This document shows, piece by piece, positions 1-24,064 of a DNA stretch of 64,000 bases. Source of the DNA: Caprimulgus europaeus (taxonomy: Eukaryota > Chordata > Aves > Caprimulgiformes > Caprimulgidae); NCBI GenBank assembly GCA_907165065.1, contig OU015525.1, forward strand, positions 51,097,537-51,161,536. The letters are read 5' to 3'. The notes beneath the pieces were generated by a model. It was not told the DNA's origin, searched no databases, and worked only from the letters and a program-made list of their open reading frames with translations. A program made the position numbers and the translations under genes. Every line of letters starts with the position of its first letter. Position 1 is the stretch's first letter.

Positions 1-12143
<12,143 letters not shown>

Positions 12144-12468
12144 GGTTGCTTCTGTGAGAATTAAAAGAAAAAAAAGAAAAAGACTTCATCTCCATGTTGC
12201 AGATTTTGCTAGTTTACACAGAAGATTCCCAAAAAATTACCAGAAATGCTGGTTTATTACTGTTTAAATAATCCAAAACAACCTCCAGCAATTGCTTCCA
12301 GGTACAGACTACAAACTCTGATGAAAAAAAGTTCTGGAAAAAAAATCTATGCCATTTCCAGACTAGAGAAGACCTATTTTATTTTCCCTTACAACATCAC
12401 ATACTAACAGCACATTTGTATTATTCTTCATCCCAGTCCTTTGATGGACTGTTAATGGTAAAAAAGAC

Positions 12469-12492
12469 AAAAAAAAAAAGGGGGGGGGGGGG
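12469..12492. repeat. A11-G13 homopolymer junction
   Basis: Eleven A are followed directly by thirteen G. It lies about 320 bp upstream of the YES1 exon 2 acceptor in the direction of transcription, so the pre-mRNA carries C13 followed by U11 there. Such G-runs are unstable in length and can fold into quadruplexes. Confidence 0.9.
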
Positions 12493-15400
12493 TGTGAAGA
12501 ATCAGAAATCATGCAACAGATGAGGAAAAGAAGACTTCTATAGCAGGATGGAAGGGGAAACAGAAGTGACAAATCCAGAGTAAATTACACGAAGCAAATC
12601 CAAAGCAATTATATGAAGAAAACAAGCGGGGCATTCCTAGTTTCTTTTTTAAGCACCTGTGCAAAAAGGTCCTGACTTGCCGGTGCTATTACAACTAGTA
12701 TCTTCAAAGATGCAGAGAAGTTTTGATCCATTGATAGCTCCCCAAATGCAACTCACAAAGAAACCTGGGATATTCACAAGCACAGGAACTAAGGTCTAGA
12801 GTCTAACTGGAATTAGAAAAAAATTTGGAAGAGTAATAACAACATCTGTAGTGGTTTAGAAACTGAACTGCACCTGGAGAGGTGACAATTTATAGCTCTG
12901 ACAGCCCAAGATTGCAACCAGCTCCCACTGCAGGCAGACGGAGCCAGAGCTGTTTACTAGGGGGACACCTATTGCCTGCTGATAGAGCTAATCACAGAGC
13001 AGTCAACAACAATTGAAATGACTGCTCTTAAGAAGTCACCACCTGCCATTTATCAGGTGATGACAACTGATAGAGGGCATTTTCTGGCTTATCCCAGCTA
13101 GGAAACCAATCAGGAAGAAAACAGGAATCCCTATTAGATGCAGGACTAGTCTGGCATGAAAATTCCTATAATCTTGGGGAAAAAAAAAGTAAAAATCCAC
13201 TTTACCTTCAAAAGGAGAAACCTCCACAAAAATAGGAAATCAACTGCTTCACATTCTCTAATGAATCAGTTAAAAAAATAAATGGCAGCAGTCTGAAAGC
13301 CTTAAAAATACGTCTTTTGATAACTACAACAATTTCATGGACTCTTGACTAATGATTAGAGAAACTGTTTCCCATTGTGTGTCTAACTACTTTTTTTTTC
13401 CAGTTCTCTCTTACCCTCTTAACTATTAGACACAGAAATATGGAACAAAGTAAATCTTACTAAACAAATACTGCCTTAATATAGTCACACTGTGAGAAAC
13501 TAATTCCCTCTGTATAACTAACCATTACAGTATTAAAGATACTGTAATTTCCTCAAGAACCGTGAATCAGAGTTCTTGGAAAGAAGGTCCATAGCTGGTA
13601 AAACACCACATGAAATTTACTGCTCCTAAAATTAAGACTATTCACCCTGTCAATTCAGCCCCTAATGATGTAATGTAATACAATTACTGGAGCAGAAACA
13701 AGCAGCGACAGTCAAATAACTGCATTTTTACAAATCTTGTCTGTCTTACACAGAATAATGAATCACCATAAAAGCATATCTTATAATTTTTCATTTACTT
13801 CTGATACTATTATTGCTAACTTATTAATTGTGCAGAAATGTTAATATAACAAGACTCAAATACATGCATGATGCACTGTGTCTAAATACCTTACAACAGA
13901 AGGCTTACAGTCCACAGTAGAAAAGAGTTATTAATTCATGATACAAGTCAATCAAACACCCAATCACAACCTTTTGATTTCCTTACCACTGCAAACAGAT
14001 GCTGTAACTTGAACCATTGTTTTTGGCCATGGGGCTGCCTAGTGTGAATTCTTGCCTTACTCTGAGGCCTACTTCTTTGATTCTCTTTAAAAAACTGCAA
14101 TCAAAGTTTTCTGTTAGCTCTAAATACAAGACAAATCACCTTTGCAAAAATGTATTTGCTAATAGGACTGATTCCCTCTGCATTTGGTTGAAAGTTAAGC
14201 ATCACACACAATTCAAAAGTTCAACACAATACTTAGGTTAATAAAGCAGATTAAAAAAGAAATGTGTGAACATTTGTATGATTAAGTGCTTATAACAAAC
14301 ATTTTTCCTCCCTTACTTCTGGTATTTGGTTAACTTGTAACAGGCTGATAAGACTTCAAGATCTAAAAAACCGAAAAACCACAATTTACTAATTCTGGTA
14401 AAACTGCTGGTACTGGATTCTGCCCACGGTATTGCTGACTGGACAAAACGGCCAGTGACAAGGCTAGCCTGTACTGCAACTCTAACTGCTGTCACCCATA
14501 CAAGCTCACCCACTGAAGCTGTGGCTAGCAGCAAAAAGTCACCATTGGTACACTTGAGCGCTGCCAAGAAAAGCCCTTACTGAAGGCCTGAATTCAGTCT
14601 AGAGAAATACTCAGCCTCCCTCTTGCTTCTCCCCTTCCAAGCTGCTTCACTGCTAAGGTAAATCTTATTTCAGGGGTTGAGAGATTAATAATAGAGATTC
14701 AATCAGCAATTCTAAGAAGGACATACAGAAATAAGCAGAAAAAATTTTAAAAGCTCTACTTTTATAATTACATATCCACAATACAAAACTAAAGGAAGCA
14801 AACTTCTCAGCTTTTAAAAGTCAAAAACATAGGTGGATCTTACTATAAAATATTGTGCATGCATTTATGAGGAGGAACTAAAGGAACGAGGGGAGAGAAG
14901 ATGACACAAACCAAGAGTGAGTAGTAAGGACGGGGAAAATGATTGTCCATACTACAGGGGAAAGAAACCATCAACTTATTACTGTTAAGCCTTGTATTAA
15001 ATTACTAGGATAGAGAAAAAAAAATCCCTAAGCAGCTAGTATGCAATATTAGATTTGATTATTCTGTTACTCTATTTGTTACTAAAAATGCATGTAACTG
15101 AAGTAACTTACAACTATTTTTATCATCTTTTCTGTGACTAGCAATAAAACATTAAGGAATAAGTTTCTGTCATAAAATTCATGTCTCTTTCTGAAGCACT
15201 GAACTCTTTTTAGAAATAGGTAAAGATGAAAAATTCCTGCTTGCTCTGTAGAAGTCCATCTATTCAAAGAAATGCTGGCCGAAGTTATTCACAAGCCACT
15301 GATCTATTCCCATTAGCTAATTAATTCCTTTAGACTGGACTGGTGTCTAAAGCAAGCTACAACTTCAGCAGCTTGTTCTTTCTTTGAAACAAATACTCTC

Positions 15401-17063
15401 CTGTTGGTTCTGATCAGCATGCCCATCAGCAGCTTAGGAGTCAGCTTGCTGGAGGTCTATCAGGAAACCATGTTCAGAAAGGCATGGACTAAAAGCACAG
15501 AAGTCTTGTTCTGCTTTGTAAATGAAAACAATCCTTTGTTAGAATGTTTTCAAGAAGAAACAGAAGCTAAAATGATTATTGGAAGGACAGATGAAGGTTA
15601 GTAGGATGCCCACAAAAATCAATAGAAGAATGAGGGCACTCCAGGAAGTGGTCATTGAATGAGACTTTAGTAACATCTAAATTGACTTGGGCTTTTTGGA
15701 GAAGTTATACAAAGGGTAAAAGTTCATTTTGGTTTAATACTCTACAAACAACTCAGACAATGACAGAGGACCCTTAATAAGCCCTCTGACAAACAAGAGA
15801 TCTCCAAGAAAGTCAATGCTGCCCTCTTCCTTCTCAACTCTGTTTTATAGCAGAGTGCTGGATCACAAGGAAAGCTTTGTTCAATAACAATCAAAAAGTG
15901 TGGCCAGCAGTCTTTGTGGGTTTTTTTCTGCTTTCCTTTCAGAATAATGACCTACCCAACCAAGAAAAAATACTCAAGAGTCATCATATCCTAAGATATT
16001 GACAAACGGTTCCCTCAGTGTGGCTGCAGCCTTGTTCATCCAGCCTGGAGAGGTCACAAGGGAACCACTTGTTTTTCCAATGTATCTTTGATCTTTCCAG
16101 CTGACAGTTACAGCAGTTATCTACCCACTGGTTCCTCGGGACACAAGGTTCTCAGGAGTGCTTCAACACAGGTGTCCTACTGGCATAAAGGAAAATGCCA
16201 GAGTTTTCTATGAAAGAGGTGGTTTTAACTTGGGTGGATAAACAGAAAATCTGTTACAGCAAGCTGCCTCAGAGCAAAGCAGTCTGCAAATACCTCTAAA
16301 CTTTGTATTAATTTTCCCCCCATACTCTACCCATCAGCATCAAAATTTTGAGGGCTAAGTATGAGCCTCTAAAAACCCGATGACCAAGAGCTGGGAGGGC
16401 CTGACATTTGTTTCACTTCTGTCATTAATTTGATAACAAAACACATTAACTAGGGAAAAAAAAATCCCAAGAAAAATAAGGAGTTTCCTCTTGGGGCCAA
16501 TTGGAGGTACTCTTCTGATCTCCCACTTCTGTTACTATTCCTCACTTCCCCAGACACTTTCTGGAGACTTCACCACGATGTAAGGCCATGAAAGACAGCC
16601 ACACAGAGCCATTCCGATGTGCCACAAAGGGAAAGATGCTCCAGGGAGTTGCTCTCTTTTCAACCTCTAAACTAAACTGGATACTAAAACCATACAAGAA
16701 CTAAATGCAAGAGGTAGGGCAAAAGAAAAATCAGTAAGGGGAAGGGCGGGTTGCAACATTTCTTTTGACCATTCCTTTTGATTACTGAAATTGTCCATAT
16801 AGCTGAAAAGAGCACATAAGTAATTTTTCACCATGAAAAAAAAGTGAAGTTAAAGAAAAATCAAGACAAATCTCCTTCCAGAAGGATAAAGCAAGACTGC
16901 AAACACACGGCCTAAAAATAAAAATTAAAAAGATAAAATAAAAACCAATCCACCCATGCTACATAACATAAAGAAGAATTTGAGGTTCACAAATTGCTAA
17001 TAAAAAGATGAAAAAAACACTGAAGCTTTCCACTGCTCTGTACTTTCACTTCTCAGTGTTAGT

Positions 17064-17079
17064 AAAAAAAAAAAAAAAA
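17064..17079. repeat. Poly(A) run, 16 bases
   Basis: A simple A-tract in YES1 intron 1 with no recognisable retroelement attached. Confidence 0.9.
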
Positions 17080-19329
17080 TTGTTTCTGTCAAGAAAACAA
17101 GTACCTTCACTTCTCAAACGTGAAACAACTGTTTTGCAAAAAGGTCCTCCACTTTCAACTGAAGCAAACATTTAAAGTTATTAAAATTTCATGCAATAAT
17201 GAAGACAGGATATTCTGCAGAAAGTTTGCTAATGGATCCATTAGCTGACAGCTGACTATTTGCTCAAACAAGTGCAGAGCTGGCTCCGTATGTCACCGGA
17301 GACACAGAACCTACACTGGCTTTTCCTACGCTGGGCAAACAACGCAGAACATCTGTCAAACAGGTGGCTTCAGCTGGTGGTATTGAAAACTCATTTATTA
17401 CAAGTGACATAGACTGAAAGAATTTAAGATAATCACAAAAGAGTCTAACAAGCCCTTTGGCCAATGCTATAATATCCAACTAACTCAGTCCATCTTTAAG
17501 AGGTCACTGCTTTGGTATGAAAATATGGCTGGGCTTTCTTCCCTACAAAGCAACTTGCCATGTTTGTAAAGGAATAAACTAAAGAATTGCCCTGTGATCT
17601 TCAGAGAGTATATGTAATCTTTTAAAATTATGCAGTTTTTATTGTGCGATATAATTTATCTTTTATGAGCTGTCATAAATCACAAAGTTTGCTTACTTTA
17701 CCATGAAAAACCCATGGCATTTCAAAGAATGATGTTCCTCTGGATTCAGTTTTATAATTAGCAATAACATTAGTGTAATGAGACCTTGGAGAGTCTGTAC
17801 CATTATGCATTTAAACTGCAACTGACATGACCTTATACTTAATGATGTAATAAGAAGCAAAAAGCAAAAATAAAGGAAGAAGCATTAAAAAAAGACACCA
17901 AAGCAAGGACTTAGGTTACTCGAATTTCAACGTTTACCACACATCTTCAGGCAGTTCTACCCAGAAAAAAACCCCTATAAAATAGCACTATTAGACCTCA
18001 GGTTGCCTGTACACTAAAAATATATTCGAAAACAAATAAACATCCTCTTTGTCACTGACTAATGCAATCTGAAACTTTTGATCCTAGTTTCTACAGATCA
18101 AATCCTGCTTTTGTCATGACTATACAAACATACTCAAGGAAAAATTCTGGGGCTGCTGTGATAATGCTTTTGATTTTATAGAAGCAGAACAAACCCCAGA
18201 TTGCTAAGAAAGCTACAGCTAGCAAACCCAGCATAGCAAACAGAAAACTGTAAAGAGAGAGAAAAAACTGCATAAAATTGCTTTTCTAGTTGGACATTTT
18301 GTATTTCAGAGTTAAAAGTTGTTGGAAATATTACATATTTCTGTTCTAGCTCGTTTTTTACAGGAATTAGAATTTAAAATTTGCATTAAATTAACGATTT
18401 ATACTGATCTTTTTACTGGAGTTACCTGGCTGACAAGATCACTACAATAACTCTGAAGGAATACCAGATCTCAAAACACTACTTGGAAAATTTGGATAAG
18501 CAGGAATTGCATAAAAAAGAATAACATCCTTTAATCCTTCATGTCCTTCCATGATTTCTTGACTTTTTTTTGGAACTGAAGACATGAATTTTGATGGAAG
18601 TGTGCTTCTTCCGATGTCTGAACAGCTTAGACATGGGAGACTTTCTCAGATGTATCAGACTTTGGACACCCTGTCTATGAATGAGACTGAAGATTTCCAG
18701 TTCTCCAACTTGAACCATCCCAGACAAAGGCTTCTCTCCTGAAGAAACACTTATTGTCCTCATTTGAAGTAACAGGTAGGAGGCACACAGTACAACCCTT
18801 GTCCCAATGCACACCAGGCCATACCATCTGACTGCAAGGTCTCACTGGATGCCAGGTAACAAAGCTGAAGGAAAAATTAACTACTGCAACAACAAGTTCT
18901 AACAAATAAAGTAGAATTAAGGATTATCACTGAGGCAAAGTCAGGAGAGAGGTGAGCATGCTCAGTTTTCCCTCTCAGTCACATCCTCCTTTTATCTGGA
19001 CCAAACACATAGGATGTCTTCCTATGGACAGCTGAATCTGTAGGGATGATCTTTCACTTCAAAGACAGGCAAAGGCCACAGGAGCACATTGGAGACAATG
19101 ATCATGTCATGGATGACACATGGCTGGCTCTGCAAAATACACACTCACAAAACTGTTTATTTATAATCAGAGTTTTGCCTACATTATCTGAAATAGCGTA
19201 AGTTTCCTTTGACCAGATGTGGTATATACATGCATAGGAAGAAAACCTGGCTTTTCCCATCAGACTAGTAAGTGTTCAGGAAAGACAGACCAGAAGTGGA
19301 AGAAAGCAAGCTTCTCTAATTTTAAAGAC

Positions 19330-19400
19330 ACTTCTTATCAAAGATCCAGTTCAGTATCCTGTCTCCAACACTGGCCTTCCTGAGACCTCCCTAGCCTCCA
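19330..19400 (-). mobile_element. Short remnant of an old CR1/L3-type LINE (tentative)
   Basis: The segment around CAGTATCCTGTCTCCAACA resembles the terminal block of an ancient amniote LINE family that also appears, more fully, at about 29215 and 40000 in this window. The piece is short and the assignment rests on this shared block only. Confidence 0.35.
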
Positions 19401-22400
19401 CCAATCTGTAGCTCAGTCCACAGTCAGACTGACACTAAAGACTCAGCTACATGAGGGAAGTCTTACAGGTGTGACCTAGCTTATGAATTTAATGTAGTTA
19501 CGTTGATGCAACATGTGCACAGGATTTGCATTCTAGTATGTCTTTACTTGAATTGTTTTCTGCTGCTTGGTTTAAGTCAGAATAATCATATCTAAGAAAA
19601 TAAAAAACAGTTATTACTATAATGCTAAAGATTTAAACATCATAAGTTTCTGTTGTTCTAAGCAAGGCTTCTGAAAACCTGCAGGAGGCGAGTGTCACAG
19701 TCAAGATCAGGATGAGATCTTCCAGGTACAACTGTACCAGCCTGACTTTTAATCTGATATACTTAAGCAAGGCTTCCTTGTCAATCTGTTCAGGCATCTG
19801 AAGAGCACACTTCCATCATCAACCTCTTTGTCTTCCAGTTGCTCACATAAGCAATCTCTATTCAGCTGGAAGCTGCCTACCCTGTGCACAAGGAAACAGA
19901 AAGCATGAAAGAAAGATGATGCTGGGTGGAAAAACCAAACAAAAAAGAACCCAATGCTCTAAACCCACCTGCAGCAGGCACAGAGTATGGCTGGGGATAC
20001 CTGACTGACAGCCAGAGGGAGCTGCTTCTTACTCCCACAGCACAGCAGAAAAAATATTTGTCAAATCTACATGTTTAAAGTTCATTTTAAAAACTTGCCC
20101 ATTGCTAAACAGAACTTTTATTTAAAAAAAACCTTTGTTTTCAGGATCAATTCCAAATTTTTAATGAATTTTCAAGCATATTGTTCATATCCAGAAAGCA
20201 AAAAATAATTTATTTTTTTTGTACATCCAACAACAACAACAAAAAATCTATTGACAAACCAAAGGCAGATGATGGAAAATGGGTACACAACACTAATGGA
20301 TTAATTTTCTTTACTCCAGCAGTCAAGATCACAAGGGAGAGATTAACTAAAATACCAGAATTGCAAAACCAATTTTATGTGCTGAAATATGTAATGCTGA
20401 GATAATTTTTAAAATCTAGATTTACAATGTCTATCCATACATTTTCAAGTCTTTACCACACAAAGACATTTTCTCTGACAACAGATGATACCACAGACAA
20501 AACAACCAATATATTGTCTAGACAGCATTACTGCTGCTCCATTGTCTTGAACGTTTAAGCACTGAGTCAATAAATAAATGCAAGCAGAAAAGGACAATTC
20601 AGGGTTTTTTTTTCTGTGCAATAGTTATTTTTACTAATTTGTAAAGAATTACAATTATTGTAAAAATTAGAAGCCTGATATATTCAAAAAGTCTGGCCAA
20701 AAGATAGTTTCAGATTACATTAAGATGCACGCCATACCTTGTTAAAGCTATCTAGCCTATTTCAGACAGGATTTAGAAACTGATGTATAAATAGAAAGAT
20801 TTTGTTTTCATTGAATCCTATTTGGAAAAAATAAAAATGATGCCTGGTATGACAGAAACTTTTTATAAATTCAATTTTCTATTTAAGTATATTACTTCTG
20901 AAAAACACGCCTCCAAAAGTTATCTAAAAAGCAACTCTTCAATATTGTTTACTGAAGTAAACTAAAGGAAACAAACATTCTGTGTTCTGGATCTCACAGC
21001 AGAAACCATTCAAACTGCTTTCCCAAAGGACCAGAAAAAGTGAAGTGTAAAACTTACAGGGCCAAAGAACAATTTGCAGCACTTGTGTTCTGAAAAATTC
21101 TATGAAAGTTTAAGAAGGTGTTTCTTCCAAAGTTCAACTACAAACTACATCTGAAATGACGGACTGCAAAGTTTGCCAGCTCCCAGAAATTCAGAAAAAA
21201 CAAAATTCACATAAATCGACAGTATTTTTCATCTTCTCAACTGGGCATAAGGCTGAAGTAGCAACTACATTTTAAGATGACAGTGGAATTCATATCAGCG
21301 AGAATGCAGCCGCAATTTCATTTAGTCTCCGTTAGTCAACTTAGAAATATAAAGAAGGGAACAGTCACAGCAACTTAAAATATGAATAATTAAAACCAAC
21401 TCTATAATAAATGACTGTTATATCCATGCAAATTATAGCACAGGAACACTATTAGAGGAATCTTATAGAGCTTAGACTTAATTAATTTGGTGTGTGTTTG
21501 ACAAACTGTTACTTTACATTTGTACATACCTGCTTTATAGAGATTAATTTTCCCAGTTACTGTTTGCTAAATGTCACCCTGAGTTGAAAGTAAATTCCCC
21601 TTCATTCTCAAGCTATTTTCTCCAAATATAATTGACATGATTAGCATGTTAACAAAAATCAGTAATTAAAGTATTTAAATCCAATTACTGACAAAATGTT
21701 GCAGCTTATTTATTCAAGGGCCATATACCCAGATCTCCTTCAGCAATTAGTTCTTTGCTGAACAATAGGAATTTCAAGAGCCCAGCTGGAAAATATCAAC
21801 CTTTTGACTAAAACAAAAAGTGAAAGTATGTATAAACAATTACAACCACACATGTACACTGTTCTTAACTCAATAGCTTGTGTTTTCCTTTGTACATAAA
21901 AACGAAGTGAAAAGTACAATTAAATTACAAATAAATTCAAAATTAAACAAAAAAGACACCTGCTAAATAATACCCTTATTAAAAGGGAAGAGCTGGGTTT
22001 TTAACTAAACAAGAATTATTACCCTAATAGCTATCATTGCTGCTGTTATATTGCTTTCTATACTGACAGATATAATAGCGTTCATAGGCAAGATGGTCAG
22101 GAGAAATTACCTTACTTCGCTTGTCAGGCATCTTGCACAATAGAGGCCACAGGGCTGCCCTAAATTAATTTATTTTTTTCTACGGTTTTGAATGTACACA
22201 CATGCTCAAATTTATTCAAAGTGACCTGTTATAGAAAGTTCACCCACACTGGACAAGTCCTAAATTTTAAACACCGTATAAATACTAAAAGTACATACCT
22301 CACATCCCATCGGAATTTAACGCCAACATCCAGTCAGCAACTGTTACACCTTTGCCTTGGAGTTCTGTGACCACTCCATTTCTGTTCCCCGTGTAAGGAG

Positions 22401-22596
22401 ATTACAGCTCTCTAACCTTCCCCTTGGCAAGGTTGATGCAGTCCCACTAAACTCCAGTCTAGCAACTGGCTTTCCAGCCACTCCAACCCTCTCATTTTCT
22501 CTAAGGTGTCACCGTTTTTTCAGTGTCTCTCATTAACAGGGATCACCAGGAACAGACATGATATTCCAGGTAAGGGATATTTCTTAACCTTTCTTT

Positions 22597-23425
22597 CATA
22601 GAATCACAGAATAGTTTGGGTCAGAAGAGACCTTCACAGACCATCTAGTTGCAACTGCTATGGCCATGTGCAGGTACATCTTTCACAGATCAGGTTGCCC
22701 AAAGTCTCGTCCAACCTGACCTTGAATACTTCCAATGATGGGTCATCTACAACGAACCCCTGGACAACCTGTTCCAGGCTCTCAGCACCCTCACTTCCAG
22801 GGTCTCAGCACCCTCACTATAAAATATTTCTTCCTTATATTCACTGTAAACTTACCCTCTTTCAGTTTAAAACTGTTACCCCATGTCCTGTCAGTACAGG
22901 CCCTGGAAAAAAGCCCCTCTCCATCTTTCTTATGAGCTCCCTTTATATATTCAAAGGCCACAATAAGCCTCCCCAGAACCTTCTCTTCTCCAGGCTGAAC
23001 AACCTCAGCTCTCTCATGGGAGAGGTATTCCATCCCTCTGATCATTTTTTGGGGCCTTCTCCAGACCCGCTCCAACAGGTTCACATTTTTCTTGTGCTAA
23101 GGACCCCAGAACTGGATGCAGTGCTCCAGGTGGGGTCTCACCAGGGCAGAACAGACTGGTAGAATCACCTCTCCAGACCTGCTGGCCACACTGCTTTTGA
23201 TGCAGCCCAGGATACAGTTGGCTGCCTGGGCTGTGAGCTCACATGGCTGGCTCATGTCCAATTTTTCATCCACCAGTATCTCCAAGTCCTTCTTCTGCAG
23301 GGCTACTCTCAATCCATTCATCCCCAAATCTGTATTGATACCAGGGATTGCCCTGGCCCAGATGCAGGACCTTGCAGTTGACCTTGTTAACTTCATAATG
23401 TTCACACGGGTCGATTTGAGACTCT
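22597..23425 (-). mobile_element. CR1 LINE, about 0.83 kb 3' fragment, same strand as YES1
   Basis: On the minus strand the copy runs from inside CR1 ORF2 to the 3' terminus (plus-strand TCATAGAATCACAGAATAG at 22598). Translation gives recognisable CR1 ORF2 C-terminal blocks in two frames. Residues such as LVDEKLDMSQPCELTAQAAN and [17 protein letters not shown] lie at about 23097-23290. MIRGMEYLSHERAEVVQPGE and GNSFKLKEGKF lie at about 22840-23084. A stop and frame change separates the two, so it is a dead copy. A 23-bp internal tandem duplication lies near its 3' end. Confidence 0.95.
22772..22817. repeat. 23-bp tandem duplication inside the CR1 copy
   Basis: Positions 22772-22794 and 22795-22817 are identical except for one base (GGCT against GGGT). 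The unit contains TCTCAGCACCCTCAC. The duplication is not part of the usual CR1 3' region, so it probably arose after insertion. Confidence 0.9.
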
Positions 23426-24044
23426 AGTATTTATTCTGGCAGCAGTCATTATCCCTTTTGATTCTCAGGTCTTTTCAGCACTGCTTTAGAACAGATATTT
23501 CCACAGCCTGAAAGCATGGCCTACACCCTTCTTGCTAAAAGTATGGTAACATATTTTGCTGTACTGAACAGGCATGACTCTCAACTAATCATGGAGCTAC
23601 GAGACAAATTTGCAAAAAGAAATAAAAAAATCTCTCACTCACCTGAAAATGGAGACAACAGGATTCAGTAAAAAATCACCATTACTCTCTCCAGGGCTTC
23701 TTATGCCTACCTCTAATACTGCATTGCTCTGTCATCTACCCTACGAGCACCTGGCACTACGTTTTGCCATGTGCATGGAGCTCAGCCACACAGCAACTCC
23801 ACCTTCCAAGCTCATCTGCTTCTGCACGAGAAAGATATTTCTGCTGCACCTCAGCAAGCATGCCACAGAAGGAAAGCACCCCCTGTTTCCCTCTTGTCTT
23901 GGGAGGCAGAATTGGCTTGTTTGTAGGTTACAGTTACTTGTCCCAGGCCGGGTTTGGCTCTTGCAAAGTAGGTGCATCCTGTCTTCAACAGAGAAGTTTT
24001 GTTCCAAATGTGGGCATTTTGCTAGTGATTTTGTGAGCTATTAC

Positions 24045-24064
24045 TAATAAATAATAATAATAAA
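24045..24064. repeat. (AAT)n microsatellite
   Basis: A short trinucleotide tract of about six units, with one imperfect unit at its left end, in YES1 intron 1. Confidence 0.85.

Larger units (their letters stand above)
12152..22596 (-). other. YES1: YES1 intron 1, 3' third
   Basis: This 10.4 kb of AT-rich intronic sequence begins at the exon 2 acceptor. It holds an A/G homopolymer junction at 12469-12492, a 16-base A-run at 17064-17079 and a weak piece of an old LINE at about 19330-19400. The short open frames scattered through it have no recognisable domains and no coding character. Confidence 0.8.

Noticed and set aside
22668-23427. Plus-strand frames of 103-164 codons
   Set aside because: They are antisense shadows of the CR1 copy on the minus strand.
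23610-24047. Plus-strand 145-codon frame next to the CR1
   Set aside because: No domain, no similarity I recognise, and no splice or promoter context. The overlapping frames in other registers look equally random.
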